DNA from: Rhizobiaceae bacterium
GTDB lineage: Bacteria; Pseudomonadota; Alphaproteobacteria; Rhizobiales; Rhizobiaceae
NCBI GenBank assembly: GCA_023953845.1
Contig: JAMLJC010000001.1
Location: forward strand, 3,854,501-3,918,500
DNA: 64,000 bases
Reading direction: 5' to 3'
Shown here: positions 16,399 to 24,283 of the stretch, piece after piece
Layout of the letters: every line of letters begins with the position of its first letter
How positions within the stretch are numbered: the first letter of the stretch is position 1
Notes under the pieces: model-generated
What the model was told of the DNA's origin: nothing
Database searches by the model: none
Seen by the model: the letters and a program-made list of their open reading frames with translations, nothing else
Program-made: the position numbers and the translations under genes

Positions 16399-17232
16399 AT
16401 GGCACTGAAGAAATACAAGCCGGTAACGCCAGGTACGCGCCAGCTGGTCATCGTCGACCGTTCGGGTCTCTACAAGGGCAAGCCGGTCAAGGGTTTGACC
16501 GAGGGTCTCACCAAGTCGGGCGGCCGCAACAATTACGGGCGCATCACGGCGCGCTTCATCGGCGGCGGTCACAAGCAGACCTACCGCATCGTTGACTTCA
16601 AGCGCCGCAAGCTGAACGTCACGGCGACGGTCGAGCGGCTTGAATACGACCCGAACCGCACCGCGTTCCTCGCGCTGCTGAAGTACGAGGACGGCGAGCT
16701 GTCCTACATCCTCGCGCCGCAGCGTATCGCCGCCGGCGATCAGGTGGTGGCCGGCGAAGTGGTCGACGTGAAGCCGGGCAATGCGATGCCGTTGTCGGCG
16801 ATGCCGGTCGGCACGATCGTCCACAATGTCGAGCTGAAGCCGGGCAAGGGCGGTCAGGTCGCCCGTTCGGCCGGCACCTATGCCCAGCTCGTCGGTCGCG
16901 ACCAGGGCATGGCGATCCTGCGCCTGAATTCGGGCGAGCAGCGCGTCGTCCACGGTTCTTGCTTTGCCACGGTCGGCGCGGTGTCCAATCCGGACCACGG
17001 CAACGTCAACCTCGGCAAGGCCGGCCGCAAGGTCTGGCTCGGCAAGCGCCCACACAATCGCGGCGTCACCATGAACCCGGTCGACCACCCGCATGGCGGC
17101 GGCGAAGGCCGCACCTCGGGCGGCCGTCACCCGGTCACGCCGTGGGGCAAGCCGACCAAGGGCAAGAAGACGCGGTCCAACAAGGCGACCGACAAGTTCA
17201 TCATGCGCTCGCGCCATGCGCGCAAGAGCTAA
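16399..17232 (+). CDS. rplB: 50S ribosomal protein L2
   Basis: A 277-residue L2, needed for subunit joining and the peptidyl transferase centre. GGGHKQTYRIVDFKRRK and the C-terminal GVTMNPVDHPHGGGEG (with the conserved histidine of the HGGGEG loop) are intact. It sits between rplW and rpsS on the same strand. Start ATG has GAGGATAG upstream. Confidence 0.99.
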   Translation: MALKKYKPVTPGTRQLVIVDRSGLYKGKPVKGLTEGLTKSGGRNNYGRITARFIGGGHKQTYRIVDFKRRKLNVTATVERLEYDPNRTAFLALLKYEDGELSYILAPQRIAAGDQVVAGEVVDVKPGNAMPLSAMPVGTIVHNVELKPGKGGQVARSAGTYAQLVGRDQGMAILRLNSGEQRVVHGSCFATVGAVSNPDHGNVNLGKAGRKVWLGKRPHNRGVTMNPVDHPHGGGEGRTSGGRHPVTPWGKPTKGKKTRSNKATDKFIMRSRHARKS

Positions 17233-17247
17233 GAAGAGGTAGCTGAA

Positions 17248-17526
17248 GTGACCCGTTCAGTCTGGAAAGGTCCGTTCATCGACGGCTATCTGCTGAAGAA
17301 GGCAGACAAGGTTCGTGAAGGCGGCCGCAACGAGGTGATCAAGATGTGGACCCGCCGGTCCACCATCCTGCCGCAGTTCGTCGGCCTCACCTTCGGCGTC
17401 TACAACGGCCAGAAGCACATTCCGGTCTCCGTCTCGGAAGAGATGGTCGGCCACAAGTTCGGTGAGTTCGCCCCGACCCGTACCTATTACGGTCATGGCG
17501 CGGACAAGAAGGCGAAGAGGAAGTAA
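17248..17526 (+). CDS. rpsS: 30S ribosomal protein S19
   Basis: A 92-residue S19. It begins with GTG at 17248 (TRSVWKGPFIDGYLLKKA), the only sensible start, with AAGAAGAGG upstream. HKFGEFAPTRTYYGHG is the conserved C-terminal part. It binds S13 at the head of the 30S subunit. Two bases separate its stop from rplV. Confidence 0.98.
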   Translation: MTRSVWKGPFIDGYLLKKADKVREGGRNEVIKMWTRRSTILPQFVGLTFGVYNGQKHIPVSVSEEMVGHKFGEFAPTRTYYGHGADKKAKRK

Positions 17527-17528
17527 CG

Positions 17529-17918
17529 ATGGGCAAGGCCAAAGCTCCGCGCAGGCTTGCTGACAACGAGGCGCGTGCGGTTCTCCGCACCATTCGTATC
17601 AGCCCGCAGAAGCTGAACCTGGTTGCCGCGATGATCCGTGGCAAGAAGGTCGCGAACGCGCTGAACGATCTGGAATTCTCGCAGAAGCGCATTTCCGGCA
17701 CCGTCAAGAAGACGCTCGAGTCGGCGATCGCCAATGCCGAGAACAACCACGACCTCGACGTCGACGCGCTCGTCGTGGCCGAGGCCTATGTCGGCAAGTC
17801 GCTCGTCATGAAGCGTTTCCACGCTCGTGGTCGTGGCCGCGCCAGCCGCATCGAGAAGCCGTTTTCGCACCTCACGATCGTCGTTCGTGAGGTCGAGGAG
17901 AAAGGGGAGGCCGCCTGA
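17529..17918 (+). CDS. rplV: 50S ribosomal protein L22
   Basis: A 129-residue L22 with the tunnel-lining beta-hairpin region (VGKSLVMKRFHARGRGRASRI). The start ATG follows the rpsS stop by two bases with AGAGGAAG as binding site. Its stop TGA overlaps the ATG of rpsC by one base, implying coupled translation. Confidence 0.98.
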   Translation: MGKAKAPRRLADNEARAVLRTIRISPQKLNLVAAMIRGKKVANALNDLEFSQKRISGTVKKTLESAIANAENNHDLDVDALVVAEAYVGKSLVMKRFHARGRGRASRIEKPFSHLTIVVREVEEKGEAA

Positions 17919-18628
17919 TGGGCCAGAAAATCAATCCGATCGGTCTCCGTCTCGGCATCAACCGCACCTGGGATTCGCGCTGGTACGCGAACACCGGCGA
18001 ATACGGCAAGCTGCTGCATGAGGACATCAAGATCCGCGAGTACCTGAAGAAGGAGCTCAAGCAGGCTGCAGTGTCGAAGATCGTCATCGAGCGCCCGCAC
18101 AAGAAGTGCCGCGTGACGATCCATGCTGCCCGTCCGGGTCTTATCATCGGCAAGAAGGGCGCCGACATCGAGAAGCTGCGCAAGAAGCTGACCGAGATGA
18201 CGAAGTCCGAGACGCACCTGAACATCGTCGAGGTGCGCAAGCCGGAAATCGACGCCACGCTGGTCGCGCAGTCGATCGCCCAGCAGCTCGAGCGCCGCAT
18301 CGCCTTTCGCCGCGCCATGAAGCGCGCCGTGCAGTCGGCCATGCGTCTCGGCGCCGAGGGCATCCGCATCAACTGCTCGGGTCGCCTGGGCGGCGCGGAA
18401 ATCGCGCGCATGGAATGGTACCGTGAGGGTCGCGTGCCGCTGCATACGCTGCGCGCCGACGTCGACTACGGCACCGCCGAGGCGCAGACCGCCTACGGCA
18501 CCTGCGGCGTCAAGGTATGGGTGTTCAAGGGCGAGATCCTGGAGCACGACCCGATGGCTTCCGAGCGTCGCGCGACTGAGGGCGAGGCCTCTGGCGGCGA
18601 GCGCAATCGCCGTCGCGAGAACGCCTGA
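17918..18628 (+). CDS. rpsC: 30S ribosomal protein S3
   Basis: A 236-residue S3. The KH domain signature RPGLIIGKKGADIEKLR is visible near residues 70-87, and the C-terminal half (INCSGRLGGAEIAR, GTCGVKVWVFKGE) is complete. S3 forms part of the mRNA entry tunnel. The tail (about residues 212-236) is acidic/basic and variable, as is usual. A palindromic repeat follows in the gap to rplP. Confidence 0.98.
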   Translation: MGQKINPIGLRLGINRTWDSRWYANTGEYGKLLHEDIKIREYLKKELKQAAVSKIVIERPHKKCRVTIHAARPGLIIGKKGADIEKLRKKLTEMTKSETHLNIVEVRKPEIDATLVAQSIAQQLERRIAFRRAMKRAVQSAMRLGAEGIRINCSGRLGGAEIARMEWYREGRVPLHTLRADVDYGTAEAQTAYGTCGVKVWVFKGEILEHDPMASERRATEGEASGGERNRRRENA

Positions 18629-18636
18629 GACATGGC

Positions 18637-18677
18637 GTGATCCCGAAAAGTGGAAGCCGGTTTTCGGACAAGATCAC
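18637..18677. repeat. rhizobial interspersed palindromic repeat between rpsC and rplP
   Basis: The 41-base element has outer arms GTGATC (18637-18642) and GATCAC (18672-18677) and inner arms CCGAAAA and TTTTCGG around GTGGAAGCCGG. Its form closely matches a palindrome I recall as very common between genes in Mesorhizobium and relatives. Its presence inside the S10 group would put a stable hairpin in the ribosomal protein message just upstream of rplP. Confidence 0.75.
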
Positions 18678-18706
18678 GTCGATAAAGGGATTTTGGAGTA
18701 AGAACG

Positions 18707-19120
18707 ATGTTGCAGCCTAAGCGCACAAAGTTCCGCAAGCAGTTCAAGGGGCGCATCCACGGCAACGCCAAGGGTGGCACGAACCTCGATTTCGGCGGCT
18801 TCGGACTGAAGGCATTGGAACCGAACCGCGTGACGGCTCGTGAGATCGAGGCGGCGCGCCGCGCGATCACCCGCGAAATGAAGCGCCAGGGCCGCGTCTG
18901 GATCCGGGTGTTCCCGGACCTGCCGGTGACCTCGAAGCCGACCGAGGTCCGCATGGGCAAGGGCAAGGGCGCGGTCGACTATTGGGCGGCTCGGGTCAAG
19001 CCCGGCCGCGTCATGTTCGAGATCGACGGCGTTTCGGAAGAGACCGCCCGTGAAGCTCTGCGTCTCGGCGCCGCCAAGCTGTCGGTCCGCACGCGCTTCG
19101 TGCAGCGCATCGCGGAATAG
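18707..19120 (+). CDS. rplP: 50S ribosomal protein L16
   Basis: A 137-residue L16. MLQPKRTKFRKQFKGR, the loop around GKGKGAVDYWAARVKPG and RLGAAKLSVRTRFV are family signatures. It helps position tRNA acceptor ends. It is 78 bases after rpsC, the longest gap in this part of the operon because of the inserted palindrome. Good GGAG binding site. Confidence 0.98.
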   Translation: MLQPKRTKFRKQFKGRIHGNAKGGTNLDFGGFGLKALEPNRVTAREIEAARRAITREMKRQGRVWIRVFPDLPVTSKPTEVRMGKGKGAVDYWAARVKPGRVMFEIDGVSEETAREALRLGAAKLSVRTRFVQRIAE

Positions 19121-19134
19121 GAAGGGTTTTGACC

Positions 19135-19335
19135 ATGAAAGCTTCGGATCTCAGGACCAAGACCCCGGACCAGCTCGGCGACGATCTGGCCGCCCTCAAG
19201 AAGGAGCAGTTCAACCTGCGCTTCCAGAAGGCGACCGGCCAGCTCGAGAAGACCGGCCGCGTGAAGCAGGTCCGCAAGGACATCGCCCGCATCAAGACGA
19301 TCGCCGCTGAAAAAGCGGCGGCCAAGAAGGCTTAA
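19135..19335 (+). CDS. rpmC: 50S ribosomal protein L29
   Basis: A 66-residue L29, near the tunnel exit. The ATG at 19135 (MKASDLRTKTPDQL) is preferred over the TTG at 19129 because it fits the family start and has GGAAGGG at proper distance. KKEQFNLRFQKATGQLE is the conserved helix. It lies between rplP and rpsQ. Confidence 0.97.
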   Translation: MKASDLRTKTPDQLGDDLAALKKEQFNLRFQKATGQLEKTGRVKQVRKDIARIKTIAAEKAAAKKA

Positions 19336-19346
19336 GGACAACAACA

Positions 19347-19589
19347 ATGCCAAAGCGCGTATTGCAGGGCACCGTCGTCAGCGACAAGAACGACAAGACC
19401 GTCGTGGTCAAGGTCGAGCGCCGCTTCACGCACCCGGTCATGAAGAAGACGGTTCGCATGACCAAGAAGTACAAGGCGCATGACGAGAACAACCAGCACA
19501 AGGTTGGCGACGTCGTGTTCATCGAGGAATCGAAGCCGATTTCCAAGGACAAGCGCTGGGTCGTCATCACCGAGACCCAGGCGCAGTAA
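19347..19589 (+). CDS. rpsQ: 30S ribosomal protein S17
   Basis: An 80-residue S17 with the OB-fold signature MPKRVLQGTVVSDKNDKT and VGDVVFIEESKPISKDKRW. It binds 16S rRNA early in assembly. It starts 11 bases after rpmC. The 65-base gap to rplN contains a weak GGAGG/CCTCC hairpin. Confidence 0.98.
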   Translation: MPKRVLQGTVVSDKNDKTVVVKVERRFTHPVMKKTVRMTKKYKAHDENNQHKVGDVVFIEESKPISKDKRWVVITETQAQ

Positions 19590-19654
19590 TCGAGTTTGGA
19601 CAGGCGGGGAGGGCGGAAAGCTCCTCCCGGAAAGAATAAAGAAGGCGGCCAGTC

Positions 19655-20023
19655 ATGATTCAGATGCAAACAAACCTCGACGTCGCGGATAATTCCGGCG
19701 CCCGTCGTGTCATGTGCATCAAGGTGCTGGGCGGTTCGAAGCGGAAGTATGCTTCGGTCGGCGACATCATTGTCGTCTCGATCAAGGAAGCCATTCCGCG
19801 CGGCCGCGTGAAGAAGGGCGACGTGATGAAGGCGGTCGTGGTTCGCACGGCCAAGGACATCCGCCGCCCGGACGGCAGCGTGATCCGTTTCGACAAGAAC
19901 GCGGCCGTTCTCGTCGACAACAAGAAAGAGCCAGTCGGCACCCGTATCTTCGGGCCGGTTCCGCGCGAGCTTCGCGCCAAGAACCACATGAAGATCATCT
20001 CGCTGGCGCCTGAAGTGCTGTAA
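19655..20023 (+). CDS. rplN: 50S ribosomal protein L14
   Basis: A 122-residue L14, the exact family length. NSGARRVMCIKVLGGSKRKYA and the ending MKIISLAPEVL are diagnostic. It lies at the subunit interface and is a target of the silencing factor RsfS. First gene of the spc group here, with no separate promoter recognised. Confidence 0.98.
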   Translation: MIQMQTNLDVADNSGARRVMCIKVLGGSKRKYASVGDIIVVSIKEAIPRGRVKKGDVMKAVVVRTAKDIRRPDGSVIRFDKNAAVLVDNKKEPVGTRIFGPVPRELRAKNHMKIISLAPEVL

Positions 20024-20035
20024 GGAGCCGGAGAC

Positions 20036-20347
20036 ATGCAGAAGATCCGTAAAGGCGACAAGGTCGTCGTGCTCGCCGGCAAGGACAAGGGCCGCACCGG
20101 CGAGGTGCTGTCGGTTCAGCCGAAGGACGATACGGCGATCGTGCGTGGCGTGAACCAGATCCGCCGCCACCAGAAGCAGACGCAGAACCAGGAAGGCGGC
20201 ATCATCACCAAGGAAGCGCCGATCCACCTGTCGAATCTCGCCATCGCCGATCCGAAGGACGGCAAGCCGACCCGCGTCGGTTTCCGTGTCGATGGCGACA
20301 AGAAGGTGCGCTTTGCGAAGCGCTCGGGAGAAGTGATCAATGGCTAA
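20036..20347 (+). CDS. rplX: 50S ribosomal protein L24
   Basis: A 103-residue L24 with the KOW motif KGDKVVVLAGKDKGRTGEVL near the N-terminus. It starts assembly of the 50S subunit. The binding site GGAGCCGGAG precedes the ATG. Its 3' end overlaps rplE by eight bases. Confidence 0.98.
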   Translation: MQKIRKGDKVVVLAGKDKGRTGEVLSVQPKDDTAIVRGVNQIRRHQKQTQNQEGGIITKEAPIHLSNLAIADPKDGKPTRVGFRVDGDKKVRFAKRSGEVING

Positions 20348-20900
20348 GGCAGCAGATTACCAGCCGCGGCTGAAGAAGGTCTACAAGGAGACCATCCGCC
20401 AGGCGCTGCAGGAGCAGTTCAAGTATGACAACGAGATGCAGATTCCGCGTCTCGACAAGATCGTGCTGAACATGGGTGTCGGCGAGGCGACGGGCGACTC
20501 GAAGAAGCCTTCGGTCGCGGCCGAGGACCTTGCGATGATCGCCGGCCAGAAGCCGGTGATCACCCGCGCACGTAAGTCGATCGCGACCTTCAAGGTCCGC
20601 GAGAACATGCCGATCGGTACCAAGGTGACGCTCCGCAAGGAGCGCATGTACGAGTTCCTGGACCGTCTGGTGAACATCGCCCTGCCGCGCGTCCGCGACT
20701 TCCGCGGGCTCAATCCGAAGAGCTTCGACGGCCGTGGCAACTACGCCATGGGCATCAAGGAGCACATCGTGTTCCCGGAGATCAACTACGACAAGGTTGA
20801 TCAGATCTGGGGCATGGACATCATCGTTTGCACGACTGCGAAGACGGACGACGAAGCCCGGGCGCTGCTCAAGGCGTTCAACTTCCCGTTCCGGCAGTAA
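20340..20900 (+). CDS. rplE: 50S ribosomal protein L5
   Basis: A 186-residue L5, the 5S rRNA-binding protein. LDKIVLNMGVGEA, KPVITRARKSIATFKVRE and GRGNYAMGIKEHIVFPEI are the conserved blocks. The start ATG lies inside the rplX end, with GGGAGAAG as binding site, so the two are translationally coupled. Confidence 0.98.
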   Translation: MAKAADYQPRLKKVYKETIRQALQEQFKYDNEMQIPRLDKIVLNMGVGEATGDSKKPSVAAEDLAMIAGQKPVITRARKSIATFKVRENMPIGTKVTLRKERMYEFLDRLVNIALPRVRDFRGLNPKSFDGRGNYAMGIKEHIVFPEINYDKVDQIWGMDIIVCTTAKTDDEARALLKAFNFPFRQ

Positions 20901-20927
20901 CGGCGGCGATCAAGGGATTTTTGAGAA

Positions 20928-21233
20928 ATGGCAAAGACCAGCTCAGTCGAGAAGAACAACCGCCGGCGCAAGCTGGTTGACAGCTACGCCGCGAAGCGCA
21001 AGGCGCTCAAGGACGTGGTGATGGACCAGTCGAAGTCGCTTGAGGAGCGTTTCCGCGCCCAGCTCAAGCTGAACGAACTGCCGCGCAATTCGTCCAAGAC
21101 CCGCATCCGCAACCGCTGCGAAGTGACCGGCCGTCCGCGCGCCGTCTATCGCAAGCTGATGATGAGCCGCGTTGCGCTGCGCGAGCTCGGCAACAACGGC
21201 CTCATTCCGGGCCTGGTGAAGTCGAGCTGGTAA
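20928..21233 (+). CDS. rpsN: 30S ribosomal protein S14 (zinc-free form)
   Basis: A 101-residue S14 of the long, zinc-independent type: it has no CxxC pairs, only one cysteine in RNRCEVTGRPRAVYRK. RNSSKTRIRNRC and RELGNNGLIPGLVKSSW are typical. It binds 16S rRNA in the head. It lies 27 bases after rplE. Confidence 0.98.
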   Translation: MAKTSSVEKNNRRRKLVDSYAAKRKALKDVVMDQSKSLEERFRAQLKLNELPRNSSKTRIRNRCEVTGRPRAVYRKLMMSRVALRELGNNGLIPGLVKSSW

Positions 21234-21245
21234 GGAGGGCATGAT

Positions 21246-21644
21246 ATGTCGATGAATGATCCTCTGGGCGATATGCTCACCCGCATCCGCAACGCCGTCG
21301 GCCGCAAGAAGTCGAAGGTTTCGACCCCGGCCTCGAAGCTGCGCGCCCGCGTGCTCGAAGTGCTGAAGTCTGAGGGCTATATCCGCGACTACAGCCAGAC
21401 TGATTTCGACAACGGCAAGTCCGAGATCGAGATCGAGCTGAAATATTTCGACGGCGTGCCGGTGATCCGCGAGATCGCTCGCGTGTCGAAGCCGGGCCGT
21501 CGCGTTTATGTCGCCGCCAAGTCGATCCCGCAGGTTGCCAACGGCCTCGGCATCTCGATCCTGTCGACGCCGAAGGGCGTGATGGCGGATCACGAGGCTC
21601 GCGAGCAGAACGTCGGCGGCGAGATTCTCTGCCAGATCTTCTGA
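21246..21644 (+). CDS. rpsH: 30S ribosomal protein S8
   Basis: A 132-residue S8. MNDPLGDMLTRIRNA at the start and STPKGVMADHEAREQNVGGE at the end are diagnostic. In E. coli S8 represses the spc operon; no matching RNA element was identified. The gene begins 12 bases after rpsN behind AAGGAGGGC, one of the best binding sites in the cluster. Confidence 0.98.
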   Translation: MSMNDPLGDMLTRIRNAVGRKKSKVSTPASKLRARVLEVLKSEGYIRDYSQTDFDNGKSEIEIELKYFDGVPVIREIARVSKPGRRVYVAAKSIPQVANGLGISILSTPKGVMADHEAREQNVGGEILCQIF

Positions 21645-21677
21645 TCTGCGGAGCATTGAGAAGTAGAGGACAGCAAA

Positions 21678-22211
21678 ATGTCTCGTATTGGTAAGAAGCC
21701 CGTCGCCGTTCCGGCCGGTGTCACCGCGTCGGTGAATGGCCAGACGGTTACCGCGAAGGGTCCGAAGGGCGAGCTGAAATTCGTCGTCAACGACGAGGTT
21801 CTGGTCAAGTTGGAGAACGGCGAGATTGCCGTTGAGCCGCGCGACCAGTCGAAGACGGCCCGCTCGAAGTGGGGCATGTCCCGCACCCAGATCGTCAACA
21901 TCCTGACGGGCGTGAAGGACGGCTTCGAGAGGAAGCTCGAGATCACGGGCGTCGGCTATCGTGCGGCGATGCAGGGCAAGAACCTGCAGCTTGCGCTGGG
22001 CTTCAGCCATGACGTCGTCTACCAGACGCCGGAAGGCATCACCATCGCGACCCCGAAGCCGACCGAGATCACCGTTTCCGGCATCGACAAGCAGCAGGTC
22101 GGCCAGGTCGCGGCCGAGATCCGCGAGTATCGCGGTCCCGAGCCCTACAAGGGCAAGGGCGTGCGCTACGCCGGCGAGAAGATCGTCCGCAAGGAAGGCA
22201 AGAAGAAGTAA
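21678..22211 (+). CDS. rplF: 50S ribosomal protein L6
   Basis: A 177-residue L6. MSRIGKKPVAVPAGV and the C-terminal YRGPEPYKGKGVRYAGE are the conserved ends, enclosing the two duplicated folds typical of L6. It is near the GTPase-associated centre. A 109-base gap without a gene separates it from rplR. Confidence 0.98.
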   Translation: MSRIGKKPVAVPAGVTASVNGQTVTAKGPKGELKFVVNDEVLVKLENGEIAVEPRDQSKTARSKWGMSRTQIVNILTGVKDGFERKLEITGVGYRAAMQGKNLQLALGFSHDVVYQTPEGITIATPKPTEITVSGIDKQQVGQVAAEIREYRGPEPYKGKGVRYAGEKIVRKEGKKK

Positions 22212-22320
22212 GCCCGTCAGGGCGTTAGCCACGGAAGGCGGTCGCGGGCAGCTTGTATCGGCTGACCGCACGGTGAGAAGTCGGGCCGCCACCGTTTCAC
22301 AAGGCAGAAGGAAATTGGCC

Positions 22321-22680
22321 ATGGCCGACAAGCAGGTTGTTCAGAAGCGCGCGCAGCGTATCCGCCGTCAGTTGAAGAAGGTGGCGGGCGGTCGTCCGCG
22401 TCTTTCCGTGCATCGTTCCTCGAAGCACATCTACGCGCAGGTCATCGACGACGCGAAGGGCCACACTGTCGCGGCGGCGTCCTCGCTTGAGAAGGATCTC
22501 CGCGGCTCGCTGAAGACCGGCGCCGACACGGCCGCGGCGGCCGCCATCGGCAAGCTGGTCGCCGAGCGTGCCGTAGCCGCTGGCGTCAAGGAAGTGATAT
22601 TCGATCGCGGCGCCTACATCTATCACGGCCGCGTCAAGGCGCTGGCCGATGCGGCCCGCGAGGCCGGCCTCAGCTTCTGA
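22321..22680 (+). CDS. rplR: 50S ribosomal protein L18
   Basis: A 119-residue L18, which binds 5S rRNA with L5. The ATG at 22321 (MADKQVVQKRAQRIRRQL) follows AGAAGGAA and is chosen over a much longer in-frame opening reaching into rplF. RPRLSVHRSSKHIYAQVIDD and FDRGAYIYHGRVKALADAAREAG are diagnostic. Confidence 0.97.
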   Translation: MADKQVVQKRAQRIRRQLKKVAGGRPRLSVHRSSKHIYAQVIDDAKGHTVAAASSLEKDLRGSLKTGADTAAAAAIGKLVAERAVAAGVKEVIFDRGAYIYHGRVKALADAAREAGLSF

Positions 22681-22830
22681 TTTGCCTTTTCCGGCGTCGG
22701 CCTCTGAAAAGGGGCTGACATTTGGACAAGGATCGGGCAGAAGCCGCATGATTTTCGCCGCCGGCGACCCCCGAACGGGGCGCTGGCATTTCAGCAACCC
22801 GTGCTTCCGGAAAAGAACAAGGACTAGGAT

Positions 22831-23406
22831 ATGGCACAGGAACGTAGGGAAGGCGGCCGCGATCGCGAGCGCAGCCGTGACCGGGAAGAGCGCGACAGCG
22901 AGTTCGTCGACAAGCTCGTCCACATCAATCGCGTCGCCAAGGTGGTGAAGGGCGGCCGTCGCTTCGGCTTTGCCGCACTCGTCGTCGTCGGCGACCAGAA
23001 GGGCCGCGTCGGCTTCGGCCACGGCAAGGCGCGCGAAGTGCCGGAGGCGATCCGCAAGGCGACCGAAAGCGCCAAGCGCGACCTGATCTTCGTGCCGCTC
23101 CGCTCGGGCCGCACGCTGCACCATGACGTGGAAGGCCGCTGGGGCGCCGGCAAGGTTCTGCTGCGCGCCGCCAAGCCGGGTACCGGCATCATCGCCGGCG
23201 GCCCGATGCGCGCCGTCTTCGAGACGCTCGGCATGCACGACGTCGTCGCCAAGTCGATGGGCTCGTCCAACCCGTACAACATGGTTCGCGCCACCTTCGA
23301 CGCGTTGAAGAGCCAGTTGCATCCGAAGGATGTCGCCGCTCAGCGCGGCATCAAGTATTCGACCCTTCAGGCACGCCGCGGCTCCGCGGTTACGGCTGAA
23401 GAATAA
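22831..23406 (+). CDS. rpsE: 30S ribosomal protein S5
   Basis: A 191-residue S5. A charged N-terminal tail (about residues 1-28, rich in RDRE) precedes the double-stranded RNA-binding segment DKLVHINRVAKVVKGGRRF. GFGHGKAREVPEAIRKA and GIIAGGPMRAVFETLG follow. S5 contributes to decoding accuracy. The 150-base gap upstream has a small CCCC/GGGG hairpin but no gene. Confidence 0.98.
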   Translation: MAQERREGGRDRERSRDREERDSEFVDKLVHINRVAKVVKGGRRFGFAALVVVGDQKGRVGFGHGKAREVPEAIRKATESAKRDLIFVPLRSGRTLHHDVEGRWGAGKVLLRAAKPGTGIIAGGPMRAVFETLGMHDVVAKSMGSSNPYNMVRATFDALKSQLHPKDVAAQRGIKYSTLQARRGSAVTAEE

Positions 23407-23429
23407 GCGCTGACCAGGGGATCAAAACC

Positions 23430-23642
23430 ATGGCCAAGAAAGCAGCAGCCCAGAAGGCAGCCAGGACGGTGACCGTCGAGCAGGTCGGTTCGCCGATCCG
23501 CCGGCCGAAGGAACAGCGTGCGACGCTGGTCGGCCTCGGTCTGAACAAGTTGCATCGCCGCAGCACGCTGGAGGACACTCCCTCCGTGCGGGGCATGATC
23601 AACTCGGTGCAGCATCTCGTTCGCGTCGTCGACGAGAAGTGA
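23430..23642 (+). CDS. rpmD: 50S ribosomal protein L30
   Basis: A 70-residue L30. VTVEQVGSPIRRPKEQRATLVGL and LNKLHRRSTLEDTPSVRGMI contain the family signature. It has an extra Ala/Lys-rich leader of about 13 residues relative to short L30 forms. It sits between rpsE and rplO as usual. Confidence 0.97.
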   Translation: MAKKAAAQKAARTVTVEQVGSPIRRPKEQRATLVGLGLNKLHRRSTLEDTPSVRGMINSVQHLVRVVDEK

Positions 23643-23659
23643 GCTGAGGAGCAAGACAG

Positions 23660-24157
23660 ATGAAACTCAACGAAATCAGCGACAAGCAAGGCGCGACCCA
23701 TTCGCGCAAGCGCCTCGGCCGTGGTATCGGCTCGGGCTCTGGCAAGACCGGCGGCCGCGGCGTGAAGGGCCAGAAGGCGCGCTCGGGCGTTGCCATCAAC
23801 GGCTTCGAGGGTGGTCAGATGCCGCTTTATCGGCGTCTGCCGAAGCGCGGCTTCAAGAACCCGTTCCGCAGCGACTTCAACGCCGTCTCGCTCGCTCGCA
23901 TCCAGGCCGCGATCGACGCCAAGAAGCTCGACGCCTCGGCGACGGTCGACGCAGCCGCGCTGGTCAAGGCCGGCGTGATTCGTCGCGTCAAGGACGGTGT
24001 CCGCGTTCTCGGCGGCGAGGGCGAGTTCAAGGCCAGGCTGACTCTTGATGTCGCAGGCGCCTCGAAGTCGGCGATCGAGAAGATCGAGAAAGCCGGCGGA
24101 TCGGTAAAGCTGCCTGAAAAGGCGGAGCCTCAGCCCAAGGTGAAAAAGGCCAAGTAG
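23660..24157 (+). CDS. rplO: 50S ribosomal protein L15
   Basis: A 165-residue L15. The glycine-rich N-terminus (KRLGRGIGSGSGKTGGRGVKG) and GFEGGQMPLYRRLPKRGF are diagnostic. It ends with a lysine-rich tail. It lies 17 bases after rpmD with GAGGAG as binding site and comes before secY after a 126-base spacer. Confidence 0.98.
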   Translation: MKLNEISDKQGATHSRKRLGRGIGSGSGKTGGRGVKGQKARSGVAINGFEGGQMPLYRRLPKRGFKNPFRSDFNAVSLARIQAAIDAKKLDASATVDAAALVKAGVIRRVKDGVRVLGGEGEFKARLTLDVAGASKSAIEKIEKAGGSVKLPEKAEPQPKVKKAK

Positions 24158-24283
24158 CAGACGTATCCAGGCGGCGGACATTGTCCGCCGCTTGCATGTT
24201 TGGTGTCCGGAGCCTATCTCGTGCTTCGGCGACGCGCGCCCCGCCATTTTCGGCAAGCCAGCGCGATCCAGCGGAGAATTTGC

